From a virus: 45,086 nt of DNA. Both the position numbers and the translations under genes were made by a program. Below, one piece after another: positions 20,636 to 29,258 of this stretch. The notes below the pieces were generated by a model. It had not been told where the DNA came from and made no database searches. It saw only the letters and a program-made list of their open reading frames with translations. Each line of letters begins with the position of its first letter. Position 1 is the stretch's first letter. The DNA is taken from positions 1 to 45,086 of IMG/VR virus record IMGVR_UViG_3300045282_000093; one strand, written 5' to 3'.

Positions 20636-22659
20636 CGGTCTTCGCTAGGACAGGTGGGGCAGGGTGCGCTTGATAGCGTGGTGGCAGTCACTACGTTACT
20701 GAGCGCACTTGCATTTCCACCTTCATCGAAGGTCTTCATCGCCACGTAGTAGAAGGTGGAGGGATCGAGGCCCTTGATTACATATCGCTGCGACGAGAGC
20801 GGTAGAGCAAGCCCCGGCACAGAGAATGCTGTTGCGGCGGAGTAGTTGAGTTCGGTGATGTTGGCGGTGGAGACGTAGATGATCTGCTGGGCTGCCGACT
20901 TCGAGAGGCTGTCGTCTCCCGTAGCACTCCAGTTCACCGTGATGCTCCCCATGTTCACAGCTTCAACACCGAGGTTCTGCACATCATCGGGACGGATGCC
21001 ATCGGCGATTGGTCGGCTCACGCCAACGTGGGTTTGGAACCCGTTGAAGTTCCGTACGTCAAGGGCCGTGGGCTGTGTGGGGCGGGCGTCGAAGGTTGCG
21101 GTGTAGGTACTATCGGTGAAGCTCGGTGCGCCCCACTGTGTAGACGGAACAAGAGCTACGCCGGGGGGATCATAGTCACCCGGGCCAACCACACCACTAT
21201 GTAGGTCACGGGTGGCGCTTGTCCAGCCGCTCGCGTCGCCCGGTCCGGGGCGGGCGTAGGTAGTGCCGCCAAGGTAGATGCTACGGTTTCCCGGAATCCA
21301 ATTAGGATCGCTACTAGGGAGGCTGCTCCACCACGAACCGTAGAGGTTGAAGTCGGTGTAGAGCCGGGCCTTGTCGGCGGCGGTAAGGGCAGCGGCGTTG
21401 AGGGCTGGAACGCTCGCACTACCTACGTAGTACATATTGCTCGTTAGGGTGAAGAGGTTACCTACCCCCGAGGGGATGACAAACGCTCCACCCGAATACT
21501 TACTGAAGAAGGTACAGTGGTCGAAGAGCCAGTCATTGCCCGGCCCACCGGCCGTAGGATCAAAGTAGAATGCTGGGCGGTTAGTATTGGTAGTCTCGAA
21601 GGTGCAGCCATAGAATCGCATGTATCCCGGCACGGGCTTCTCTACAGAAAATTCTCCACCAGTTGTAAGATTTTGGAACACACAGTCTCGATATGTATCG
21701 TATCCAAGTTCTCCACCTGTTCCGGTAACTTGAAGCCAAAGTTGTAGCTGTGTGCCCGGTCCTCCTCCTGTTACTTGTAACGTATCACGTATAAACGTGT
21801 TGTGTCCTGAATAGCTGCGGAATTGGTACATACATCTTGCTGAACCTTCGTAAGTAACAAAAATGCCCACATCTGTCCGTGTTGAATTTTGAATGCTGTA
21901 GGCAGACTGGATATAATTTTCGATGGTGGTGGCTTTGTGATAGAAGAAGAAGCGGACGCGCTCCATATTGACTATGTTGGGGTATAAGTTAGAATCCGTA
22001 TTGAGATATATCCATGCGGAATACGCATCATCTCTACTTTCGCCTCTAAAAGTCAAGTCTGCGAGATTGGTTGCCAGGCGTGTGCTAGCAGACGCATAAT
22101 TTCCTGTCGTAACACATCTGCCGCCAGTATTATAGCCAATTAGCCCATGCGTAGCCGCGCTGGGAACAGTAATACTTCCCCAATCAAAAAGATGGAGTGC
22201 CCCCGTAACCCGAAATGTATCAAGCGTATCGCCAATAGATATGCTAGAACCACTGTGGTAGAACGTCAAACTACCATTACGTCTGAAGTTACGTACTGTG
22301 GTGTAGTTAAATGCTGGACTAGATTGAAATGACGGATCAGCAAACATTGTTCCAGTAGCGCTGCTATCAGCGCCGATATAGATAATTCGGTTAGACGCGG
22401 TGCCAGAGGTGGCGGGCCATGGGAACACCGCGTAGGTGCCTGCTGCCACGATTATGCGCGTATCGGGCGCAGCGGCAGCATTTGCCTGCGCGAGCGTCAT
22501 AGGGTGTGAGGCATCAGAACCATCTCCACCCCCCGACACCGAAACATAGAGAACAGTGGTACTCTGCGCCTGCTGTGCGGAGAACATCATCCCACCAATA
22601 GTCAGCCCCAGTGCGGCGAGCCCTCCAAGCACCCACTTCATCAGGTCTTTAGGTTGCAT
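20632..22659 (-). CDS. signal-peptide beta-helix protein with C-terminal FN3 domain
   Basis: 675 aa, last gene of the late unit. Residues ~1-33 are a hydrophobic signal or anchor (MKWVLGGLAALGLTIGGMMF, AQQAQS). YVSVSGGGDGSDASHPMTLA, then a repeated strand pattern to ~450, is typical of right-handed beta-helix (pectate-lyase-like) proteins. Residues ~575-668 form a fibronectin type III domain (ITVNWSATGDDS; YYVAMKTFDEGGNASALSN). Position after the lysis genes and the signal sequence suggest an exported glycan-binding or degrading protein, not a virion spike. The coding region 21640-22350 is much more AT-rich than its surroundings. Confidence 0.6.
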   Translation of the reverse strand: MQPKDLMKWVLGGLAALGLTIGGMMFSAQQAQSTTVLYVSVSGGGDGSDASHPMTLAQANAAAAPDTRIIVAAGTYAVFPWPATSGTASNRIIYIGADSSATGTMFADPSFQSSPAFNYTTVRNFRRNGSLTFYHSGSSISIGDTLDTFRVTGALHLFDWGSITVPSAATHGLIGYNTGGRCVTTGNYASASTRLATNLADLTFRGESRDDAYSAWIYLNTDSNLYPNIVNMERVRFFFYHKATTIENYIQSAYSIQNSTRTDVGIFVTYEGSARCMYQFRSYSGHNTFIRDTLQVTGGGPGTQLQLWLQVTGTGGELGYDTYRDCVFQNLTTGGEFSVEKPVPGYMRFYGCTFETTNTNRPAFYFDPTAGGPGNDWLFDHCTFFSKYSGGAFVIPSGVGNLFTLTSNMYYVGSASVPALNAAALTAADKARLYTDFNLYGSWWSSLPSSDPNWIPGNRSIYLGGTTYARPGPGDASGWTSATRDLHSGVVGPGDYDPPGVALVPSTQWGAPSFTDSTYTATFDARPTQPTALDVRNFNGFQTHVGVSRPIADGIRPDDVQNLGVEAVNMGSITVNWSATGDDSLSKSAAQQIIYVSTANITELNYSAATAFSVPGLALPLSSQRYVIKGLDPSTFYYVAMKTFDEGGNASALSNVVTATTLSSAPCPTCPSEDR

Positions 22660-23041
22660 TGTAGAACCACACGGAGGGAGATGGGTTGTAGGGGCTGGTG
22701 TCGATATGCACGAAGTGTCCTTTCAGGTCAACACCTACGCGCCGAGCGCCGAGCATACAGGCGAAGGCTGCGAGGGTGATGGCCTGCTGGAGTGAGGTAG
22801 TGGAGATGTCTGCGGCATGCCCCGTCATGTGGGCGCTGTGTTCTACGCCGCCTACCGAAGCGTTGTGCTCTGGGGTACGGTAGCCACTAGCGATATGAAT
22901 TGGGGTGCCTACGGCCTCTCGGAGAGAGTCGAGTAGCTTGACAATGCTGTATTCCATGTGCTGCCCAGAGCCACTCATCGTGGGGTCATCGAACTCTTGG
23001 GAACGAAACCGCTTGATGGTGGACCACTGGGCTGGCAGCAT
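22649..23041 (-). CDS. endolysin, M15 peptidase (D-Ala/L-Ala-D-Glu type)
   Basis: 130 aa. SGYRTPEHNASVGGVEHSAH with MTGHAADI gives H71-x6-D78, and HFVHID gives H112: the zinc ligands of M15A peptidases. These cut peptide links in peptidoglycan. It is a single-domain enzyme without a cell-wall-binding part, as common in phages of Gram-negative hosts. It lies next to small membrane proteins that could be holins. Overlaps the next gene by 11 nt. Confidence 0.85.
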   Translation of the reverse strand: MLPAQWSTIKRFRSQEFDDPTMSGSGQHMEYSIVKLLDSLREAVGTPIHIASGYRTPEHNASVGGVEHSAHMTGHAADISTTSLQQAITLAAFACMLGARRVGVDLKGHFVHIDTSPYNPSPSVWFYNAT

Positions 23042-23050
23042 GGAATAGAC

Positions 23051-23194
23051 CTACTTGGTGAGGGGGTCTGCGGTAACGGTGAAGGTGCGGCCCTGCCAAA
23101 CAAACTTGAACTCGGCCTGCTGCCCGGCCACAACCGCTTCGAGGTCTGCGAGAATCTCAAACCCCACCTGAAGTGCGTGCATCCATTTCATCAT
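23051..23194 (-). CDS. small late protein, unknown
   Basis: 47 aa, MMKWMHALQVGFEILADLEA then VVAGQQAEFKFVWQGRTFTV.... The ATG overlaps the previous TAA (TAATG), the standard junction of this unit, and the endolysin starts shortly after its stop. The N-terminal helix is amphipathic. Function unknown. Confidence 0.65.
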   Translation of the reverse strand: MMKWMHALQVGFEILADLEAVVAGQQAEFKFVWQGRTFTVTADPLTK

Positions 23195-23394
23195 TAGTTA
23201 CCCAACCTTCCCACATGGACTGCGTTGAGGCTGCCCATGACACCGAAGACATTGAGTAGCCACAGCACTACAACAATGATAACAACGATGTTGAGGACAT
23301 TCTTAATCTTCGCATCCATCGGGATGAAGGAGTTAACAAGCCACAATAGCACCCCTACAACAATTAGGGCGCCGATGATTGTGAGCAACGGCAT
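23194..23394 (-). CDS. two-helix membrane protein, Thivi_2564-like; possible holin
   Basis: 66 aa: two membrane helices (LLTIIGALIVVGVLLWLVNS; VLNIVVIIVVVLWLLNVFG) linked by FIPMDAKIKN. The pattern GVLLWLVNxxIPMDxKIKxxLNxVVxIxVVLWLLNVFG is that of Thivi_2564 family membrane proteins. Beside the endolysin, a holin-like role is likely but unproven. Confidence 0.65.
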   Translation of the reverse strand: MPLLTIIGALIVVGVLLWLVNSFIPMDAKIKNVLNIVVIIVVVLWLLNVFGVMGSLNAVHVGRLGN

Positions 23395-23804
23395 TAGTAC
23401 CGATCCTTGAGGAGCTTGTACGACACTCCAACACGAGCGTTCCAGTTAGGCGCCTGCACGAAGTCACGGTCTAGGTTACCGAACACATCAAACCGCTCGG
23501 AGAGTGGTGCCCTGTACTCCAACCCAATGAAGAACGGATCGACGTGCTTGCTCTCCGCGACGGGCGTGGGGAGAACCTGATCGAACCGGAATCCCGCAGT
23601 CACGCCAAAGCCATCTTCGAGATGGAAGGGCTCTGGCCTCGCCGGAACCTCAACATACACCGTCTTCGTGGGCGGGCAAGGAACTGCCCCCTTCGAGTGG
23701 GTGGTGCTTGTATGCTTGTGGCACGGGCAAGGGACTGAACTGGCTAGCGCTAGTGCTGGAACCAACAGCATCAAGGCTACTAGCATTACTTTGAACTTAG
23801 GCAA
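23394..23804 (-). CDS. secreted protein with outer-membrane-like C-terminal strand
   Basis: 136 aa with a clear signal peptide (MPKFKVMLVALMLLVPALAL then ASS). A Cys/His-rich stretch (PCPCHKH) follows, then strands ending NARVGVSYKLLKDRY. The aromatic strand pattern resembles outer-membrane beta-barrel pieces. It may act in lysis of the outer membrane (spanin-like role) or modify the cell surface. No family recognised. Confidence 0.55.
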   Translation of the reverse strand: MPKFKVMLVALMLLVPALALASSVPCPCHKHTSTTHSKGAVPCPPTKTVYVEVPARPEPFHLEDGFGVTAGFRFDQVLPTPVAESKHVDPFFIGLEYRAPLSERFDVFGNLDRDFVQAPNWNARVGVSYKLLKDRY

Positions 23805-23828
23805 TTAGCTTCCTTTGAGAGCGTCGAA

Positions 23829-23852
23829 GTGTAGGGGCCGAAGCCCCTACAC
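23829..23852 (-). terminator. 10-bp cUUCGg hairpin in the late unit
   Basis: On the minus strand GTGTAGGGGC-TTCG-GCCCCTAC then AC forms a perfect 10-bp stem with a very stable TTCG tetraloop. No T tract follows, so it may be a partial terminator or protect the upstream mRNA end. It lies in the 62-nt gap between two late genes. Confidence 0.6.
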
Positions 23853-23866
23853 CCGCGACAAGTGAA

Positions 23867-24202
23867 CTACGGCTGGGACGGGGTGTTGGCAACCACTGCG
23901 GCCGAAAGCTCCGCAGACTTGGCACCAATGGAATCCGAAACCGCCTGAATCGCTGCCGGATTGCCCGAAGCAATCGCAGCGTCGAGCGCGTCCTTGAGGC
24001 CCTTGAGGAGAACCTCGGCCGAGTCGATGACGGTGTTCTCAGCCGCAACAGCGTCCTGAAGATTCTTGAGTTCGTTGGCCATGTTATCTACTTTCTGGAT
24101 GATGGTGTGGAGGTCCATCTCAATCTGATTGAGTGATCCCCCATTAGTCGGCTGAGATTGTGCTTCTAGTGACCGCGCCAGCCGGTTAACGGCGCCCACC
24201 AA
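23867..24202 (-). CDS. coiled-coil late protein, unknown
   Basis: 111 aa, nearly all helical with heptad-like spacing (IEMDLHTIIQKVDNMANELK; LLKGLKDALDAAIASG). No membrane segment. It sits inside the lysis group; its role is unknown. Confidence 0.6.
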   Translation of the reverse strand: MVGAVNRLARSLEAQSQPTNGGSLNQIEMDLHTIIQKVDNMANELKNLQDAVAAENTVIDSAEVLLKGLKDALDAAIASGNPAAIQAVSDSIGAKSAELSAAVVANTPSQP

Positions 24203-24219
24203 TTTGTCGAGTTCGTATC

Positions 24220-24531
24220 TTAGGGCTTCGATGCAGCACTTCCTGTCGGGTTTGAGAGGCGTTCTACTTGCAGTTGAAGGGCTTCAATCCGATCAAGTGC
24301 CTTTGTGAGTCTGTCGTTGGCCATGTTATGAACCTGATCTACCTGAGTGGCCAAGCTGTCTGCTGCGACGAGTTGTGTTGCAGCTACATCCTTACGCTCT
24401 TGGGATTGGGTGTCCGCGATGGTGGCGGCCTGTTGGCGCTGCTTACGGGCCGCGAAGATGACGGCGAGAACGGTAGGGAGCCCAGTGATTACTGCGAGGA
24501 TGATCTGCGTGAGGTTAGCATCTACCGTCAT
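24220..24531 (-). CDS. membrane protein with long coiled coil (holin or i-spanin candidate)
   Basis: 103 aa. One membrane segment (~8-28: QIILAVITGLPTVLAVIFAA), a basic turn (RKQRQQ), then a long helix ending LDRIEALQLQVERLSN. The layout fits an inner-membrane spanin or an antiholin/holin. Joined to its neighbour by TAATG. Confidence 0.55.
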   Translation of the reverse strand: MTVDANLTQIILAVITGLPTVLAVIFAARKQRQQAATIADTQSQERKDVAATQLVAADSLATQVDQVHNMANDRLTKALDRIEALQLQVERLSNPTGSAASKP

Positions 24532-24797
24532 TATACACTATCCTTCTTGTGCCTGCCGAGGATCGTGGACTCCAGCGTGGCCAATCTGTCGTTGATTGTC
24601 TCATGCACGTTGTCGGAAGCCTCCGTAAGTGCAACAGCCTCAACGCGCGTGAGAAATGTTTGTGAAGTCAGCAGTGCCTCAATGACCTTCAACCGCACCG
24701 AAATGTTCATCCATGCTCCACCGATCCCAATGAGGGTCACGATGGTCCAAATGTCGCCGGGTGTAAGCTGATATGGAATGGGTAGGAGTTGGAGCAT
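24531..24797 (-). CDS. small membrane protein, lysis group
   Basis: 88 aa with one membrane segment (~15-32: IWTIVTLIGIGGAWMNIS), then a charged helical tail ending GRHKKDSV. Start overlaps the stop of the large ejection-type protein by 1 nt. Possible holin. Confidence 0.55.
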   Translation of the reverse strand: MLQLLPIPYQLTPGDIWTIVTLIGIGGAWMNISVRLKVIEALLTSQTFLTRVEAVALTEASDNVHETINDRLATLESTILGRHKKDSV

Positions 24798-27538
24798 TAT
24801 TGGTTCTGGATGGCCTTGACGGTATTCTGAACCGCCGTTGGGGTGCGCTTCAGCATGAACTCAGGGACGGTCATATCTTGACTTGCTACCTTCGCCACAT
24901 CGGCACCAAACTCTAGGATCGAGCTTGCACCCGGCCCAATGATCTGCTTCGCTGCCTGCCCACTATCCCCACCTGCCATGGCGTTAGTCATATCGCCCCA
25001 TGCCCCTAGGGCACCTGCGTAGAGCATATCACGCACACGCTGCATGTTGTCACGGTTTCCATCAGGGGTGCGCCCTGCGAGCAAATCAAGAACGCTGTGG
25101 GAGGCTTCCGTTCCAACACCGAGTGCCAACAGATACCGCGCAGCGGGTTTGAGGTTTCCATGAGGCCAAGGCCGCTGTGCCTCCTTTATTACGTAGTCAT
25201 CAATGAACTTCGCCTGCTGGATGCTCCATGTCTTGAACTTGTAAATCCACTTGCCCCAGTTCGTGCTCTTGAACTCCGGCAGGTCAATAGCCCTGCTGGC
25301 AAACTGAATCTTCTCCCCACCCATAAGTAGCGCATTGCGTGCCTGCTCCTCAGTGAGTTTCCCACCCTGTTCCACTAGTGCGGTGGGGTCGAGCCCCAAC
25401 CGTGTAATCACGCGCTCAAGCTCCCCCGCCCGCCCCCTCTCCCAAGCACTCAGCGGCCCCTTCGTCATGTAGGCAGCGTACCGCTTCGCCACTTGTGAAG
25501 CCTTCGTCAACCCCGCAACCGCCGACGCAATTCGTGTCATCCGGTCTGTACCCTCAATCCCCATGGTCTTCACCCAACCAAGCGCCCACTTATCCGGCCC
25601 TTCCACGTCGAAGATATGGCGCATCCCCGCCAGTGTAGCACCACTCTCCCGTACCATCGCTCGCGTGGTCGGCGATGCGAGGGCCGAGGCCACGCCCACG
25701 AGCGTGTTACGCACCCCATAAGCCGCAGCGGTATTGCTGAGGGACATGAACTGGAGGAGTGTGGTCTTGGGGCCGAGGAAAGCCACGGTCGCAAGATTGG
25801 AGGCTGCACGGCTGAAGCTGCCGAGTGCGGGATCAACCTTGGGACGGCCGATGTAGGCGCGCCAAATCTTGTCCAGCCGCTCGGCGCCCCCGGGTGCGGT
25901 CTGGCCAAGTTGTCCCTTGAGGGTCTGGAATACCTCGTCCTCTCCACCAAACACTGCGGCCTGTGCTAGACGGCGGCTGTTGTAGTGGGCGTAGAGAGGC
26001 ATCCACTTCTTGGGGTCGGTTTCGTAGGGGAGGCCGAGGTCGAGTTCGCGGCTGAACTGGAAGGGCGTGCGGACTTCGGCGGGCGAGAAGAACTGGCTCT
26101 TGTCCAGAATCTTGTCGAGCACGTCGCTAGCTTCCTTCTTGTTCGTCGCTTGTCCCTGCTCGATGATTTTGAAGAGGGCGGTGTTGCGCTCGTCACTACC
26201 CACAAGGTAGAGGCGCTTGAGGAGGGCGGGGTTGATGAAGTGGGGGACGTAGGAGGACTTCTCGCGGAGCGGCACCATAATGGCGTCGCCACGGAAGCGG
26301 CCGTCTGCGCCCTTGATGGCGCCGAGGGTCTTTTGGGCCTCGTCGCTCACGTTGGTGAGGTCACCCGGGTTGGCGAAGGCGCCCCTCACAGCGTTGCGCT
26401 CTGCATCAGGTAGGGCGTTGAAGCGCAGTGTCAGGGCTACGTCCTGCTCTCTCACGCCCTTCTGAGCAAGCTGGAGATATTGAGAGTGTGCATAGTTATG
26501 CCACTCTGTGACACGGGAGGCGACGGCATCGTTAATGGGCGTGGCCAGCCTCTCGGAGGCCAGTGTGAGATTGTGGCGCTCTTTGTCACTGAGGCCCTTG
26601 TAGAGCCCGAAGAGAAACTCTTCGCCCTCGCCCTCGTGGAGGGCTGCGGCCATGTTGCCGCGCTCCATGAGGTCTGCGATCTGGGCGCCCACCGGGCCGA
26701 ACATCGGGTCCTTGCGAAGGGTGCTGCCCGTGTCGCGGAGTACGGTGGAGTAGAACTGGTAGATGCCCTTGAGGGCGCCAGTCTTGGCGGGGCCGGGAGC
26801 GAGGCTGGCCTGTCGTAGCGCGTCCTGTACCACGTAGTTCATGGCCACAGGGTCGGTGCCGCCATAGGTCTGGAGACCCTTTGTGGCGATGGAGGCCGCA
26901 CGCCGCGCTGATTTCTTGGCGGTGTCGAAGACCTTAGGCCCAACATCGTCTGCGACTTGGCCCTCAGGGATCACCATGCGGTAGGCTTTGCGGGCAGCAT
27001 CTCGCACGGCCTCGCGGTTGGTGGCTGCGATGGCATCGGGCATCTCCCCAGCGCCCGGGATGGCCGCGAGGATGTCGTCAATGGTGCGGACGTTGCCCGG
27101 GTTAAAGAGACCCTTCACTAGGCGGACACCAGCCCCCAGCCCCGAGAGGGCGGTGCCAATGGCAGCGCCGCCTGCGGCGTAGGTGCCTGCGCGTTTGAGG
27201 GTGGCGGGCACGTCTTCGCCCCTGACTAGCCCACCAGCCAGTCCGGTAGCTCCCGCGTTGAGGGCAGCGTTCGCGGCTGCGGCTGCGGGGACGGCTTCGC
27301 CCACCAGCGAAGCAGGGAACATAGCGCCCGCCACCATCTCAGCCTGCGTGGCTACGTGGCCCCGGTAGTCGGAGATTGCGTGCTCCGGTCCCTGTGGGTC
27401 GGCCGGGTTAGGGGCTTGTAGGGGGAAGCCATAGGGCCCCGGAATAGTCGGAGGAGACGCCGCATCGGCGTTTGGTGCTGTGGCGAATGTGATTCCGCCC
27501 TTGGCCTTTGGTGCTTCATCGTTGAAAACGATTGGCAC
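24797..27538 (-). CDS. large internal virion/ejection protein
   Basis: 913 aa, third and largest of three consecutive proteins after the tail genes. The N-terminus has Ala/Gly-rich hydrophobic stretches (~85-105 and ~115-135), followed by a long helical body with no catalytic motif I can identify. The order small, medium, large behind tail genes is that of P22 gp7-gp20-gp16, which are ejected into the host. A peptidoglycan-cutting domain is not evident. Confidence 0.6.
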   Translation of the reverse strand: MPIVFNDEAPKAKGGITFATAPNADAASPPTIPGPYGFPLQAPNPADPQGPEHAISDYRGHVATQAEMVAGAMFPASLVGEAVPAAAAANAALNAGATGLAGGLVRGEDVPATLKRAGTYAAGGAAIGTALSGLGAGVRLVKGLFNPGNVRTIDDILAAIPGAGEMPDAIAATNREAVRDAARKAYRMVIPEGQVADDVGPKVFDTAKKSARRAASIATKGLQTYGGTDPVAMNYVVQDALRQASLAPGPAKTGALKGIYQFYSTVLRDTGSTLRKDPMFGPVGAQIADLMERGNMAAALHEGEGEEFLFGLYKGLSDKERHNLTLASERLATPINDAVASRVTEWHNYAHSQYLQLAQKGVREQDVALTLRFNALPDAERNAVRGAFANPGDLTNVSDEAQKTLGAIKGADGRFRGDAIMVPLREKSSYVPHFINPALLKRLYLVGSDERNTALFKIIEQGQATNKKEASDVLDKILDKSQFFSPAEVRTPFQFSRELDLGLPYETDPKKWMPLYAHYNSRRLAQAAVFGGEDEVFQTLKGQLGQTAPGGAERLDKIWRAYIGRPKVDPALGSFSRAASNLATVAFLGPKTTLLQFMSLSNTAAAYGVRNTLVGVASALASPTTRAMVRESGATLAGMRHIFDVEGPDKWALGWVKTMGIEGTDRMTRIASAVAGLTKASQVAKRYAAYMTKGPLSAWERGRAGELERVITRLGLDPTALVEQGGKLTEEQARNALLMGGEKIQFASRAIDLPEFKSTNWGKWIYKFKTWSIQQAKFIDDYVIKEAQRPWPHGNLKPAARYLLALGVGTEASHSVLDLLAGRTPDGNRDNMQRVRDMLYAGALGAWGDMTNAMAGGDSGQAAKQIIGPGASSILEFGADVAKVASQDMTVPEFMLKRTPTAVQNTVKAIQNQ

Positions 27539-28584
27539 TACTTACCTCGTGGGGCTTGAACTGCTGTGGCTGGAGACTGGTAAGAGGCGTCGGGGAAGTA
27601 TCGCTTCCCTGCGGGCGAGGCCATGAACGCTTCGAGTTCGGCCTCGCTGAACCAGTGGTTCAACTGGTCAGCAGCGATACGTGCTGTAGCCTGCTCGTTC
27701 GCGGGAATCGGTGCGCCCTTCGGCCCCTCCATCCCGAGAGTCCCGCGCGAACGGATCGGCTGGCCGGAGAGTAGGTACTTGTTGGCGTCGGCCGGATCAC
27801 GAAGGCCGAGGAGCCGCTGGAGCATCTGCTTGGGAGACTTCTCGGTGGTGAGGCGGAAGGCGTTGTTCTCAAGTTGGTCGGAGCGAATCTTGTCCTTGTC
27901 CATCTTGGGGTTGTTGCTCGCGGCCTTGAGTTTGTTCTGCTGCACTACGTAGAAGTCGGGCTTCATAAACCCGGCCTCATCGAAGCCCTCCTTCAAGGAG
28001 GCGGAAAGGCGGTTCTTCGCGTTGATGAGTGCCACACCAAGGTCGATCTTGCCACGGTATTCGGTGCGGTTGTTCTCCGCAGCCTGCACAGCGTTCACGC
28101 GGGAGTTTTCGGAGTTCTCCTGCTGGAGTTTGAGGACCTTCTCCTGTGCGGTGTGGACCTTGTTGATGGCCTCGTTCATCTTCATCTCTTGCAGCGCATT
28201 GCCGCTCTGGCGCGCGGCCTCCGCCATCTGGGTGTACTGCGATTCCATGGTCTTCAGGTGGTCAAGGCGCCGTTGCGCGAGGTTGGCATTCTGCGTTGCT
28301 ACGCTCTCTTGTGCTTGCGTCCCATAGGTGGGGTTCTGCGACACCGCGCTGGCGAGGTTGCCGAAGAGTTTCTCAATCCCACTAGAGAGTGGATCGACTG
28401 TGGGAACGGGAGCAGCAGATGCCGTTTGGAGATTCTGCCCTGCCGCTGCGGCAGCGGCCTGCTGTGCGGCAGACTGCTCAGTAAGCTGCTTGAGCAGCGC
28501 ATCGAGAGACGATTGGGCGCTCGATGCCTCGGTCATGGAGCCTTCGAGGCTGATTGGATTGATCGGCTGGTAGGCGATAGGCAT
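27538..28584 (-). CDS. internal virion/ejection protein, coiled coil
   Basis: 348 aa. Residues ~25-50 are Gln/Ala-rich, ~95-165 a long coiled coil (RLDHLKTMESQYTQMAEAAR; EKVLKLQQENSENSR). TAATG junctions on both sides. Second in the three-gene ejection-type set. Confidence 0.6.
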   Translation of the reverse strand: MPIAYQPINPISLEGSMTEASSAQSSLDALLKQLTEQSAAQQAAAAAAGQNLQTASAAPVPTVDPLSSGIEKLFGNLASAVSQNPTYGTQAQESVATQNANLAQRRLDHLKTMESQYTQMAEAARQSGNALQEMKMNEAINKVHTAQEKVLKLQQENSENSRVNAVQAAENNRTEYRGKIDLGVALINAKNRLSASLKEGFDEAGFMKPDFYVVQQNKLKAASNNPKMDKDKIRSDQLENNAFRLTTEKSPKQMLQRLLGLRDPADANKYLLSGQPIRSRGTLGMEGPKGAPIPANEQATARIAADQLNHWFSEAELEAFMASPAGKRYFPDASYQSPATAVQAPRGK

Positions 28585-29228
28585 TAGAGCTTCATCCCCC
28601 CGAGCGGGTCGTAGATCGAGGTATTCACATTACCACCACTACCACCACCCCAACCTCCACCTGTACTGGCACCAGTAGTGCCCGGGGCGGTCTTGCCCTT
28701 ACGGAGGTATTCGGCGAGGAGGGGACCGAAGAATTGGAGTCCTGCGCCACCGAACTGGGCAGCGTAGTTGGGGCTGGGGCCTACAGAACCCATGCCCTGT
28801 ACGCCTGCGAGGATGCTTTGGATGGCGTCCTGACGAGACTTGGTGTATTGGTCGGAGTTGATCTGGGCTAGGGTGCGGCCCCCAACGCCAGCGGCAGCCG
28901 CTCGGGAGAGGACATCCAACCCTGAGGTTATGCCCGCACCGGCACCACTGGAAGCCGCAGACATCTGGGCAGCGTTGCCAGCATTACTGGCGAGCACGGC
29001 GTTGGCGCCTGCGGCAGGGGATTGCTGGTACTGACTGAATAGGTCGTTGGTGCGCTGCCCAATGCTTTGGGGCGACAGGAGTTGGAGCATCTGGGCGATG
29101 AGCTTGGCACGCGGGTCCCCACCTTGGAAGAGGGAACCGAGGAGGGGGAGAAGGGCGGCAAAGGCCCCACTGCCCAGTAGGGCGGCGAGGGATAGCCCAG
29201 CGGTTGCGGGAGTAGGGGTTTCAGCCAT
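28584..29228 (-). CDS. small internal virion/ejection protein
   Basis: 214 aa. Hydrophobic Ala/Leu/Gly-rich N-terminus (LSLAALLGSGAFAALLPLLG), helical middle, Gly-rich C-terminus. Composition and position resemble the smallest ejection protein of P22-like phages. No closer assignment. Confidence 0.6.
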   Translation of the reverse strand: MAETPTPATAGLSLAALLGSGAFAALLPLLGSLFQGGDPRAKLIAQMLQLLSPQSIGQRTNDLFSQYQQSPAAGANAVLASNAGNAAQMSAASSGAGAGITSGLDVLSRAAAAGVGGRTLAQINSDQYTKSRQDAIQSILAGVQGMGSVGPSPNYAAQFGGAGLQFFGPLLAEYLRKGKTAPGTTGASTGGGWGGGSGGNVNTSIYDPLGGMKL

Positions 29229-29258
29229 TAGAGGTCCTTTCGTACTGAGTATAGCATG

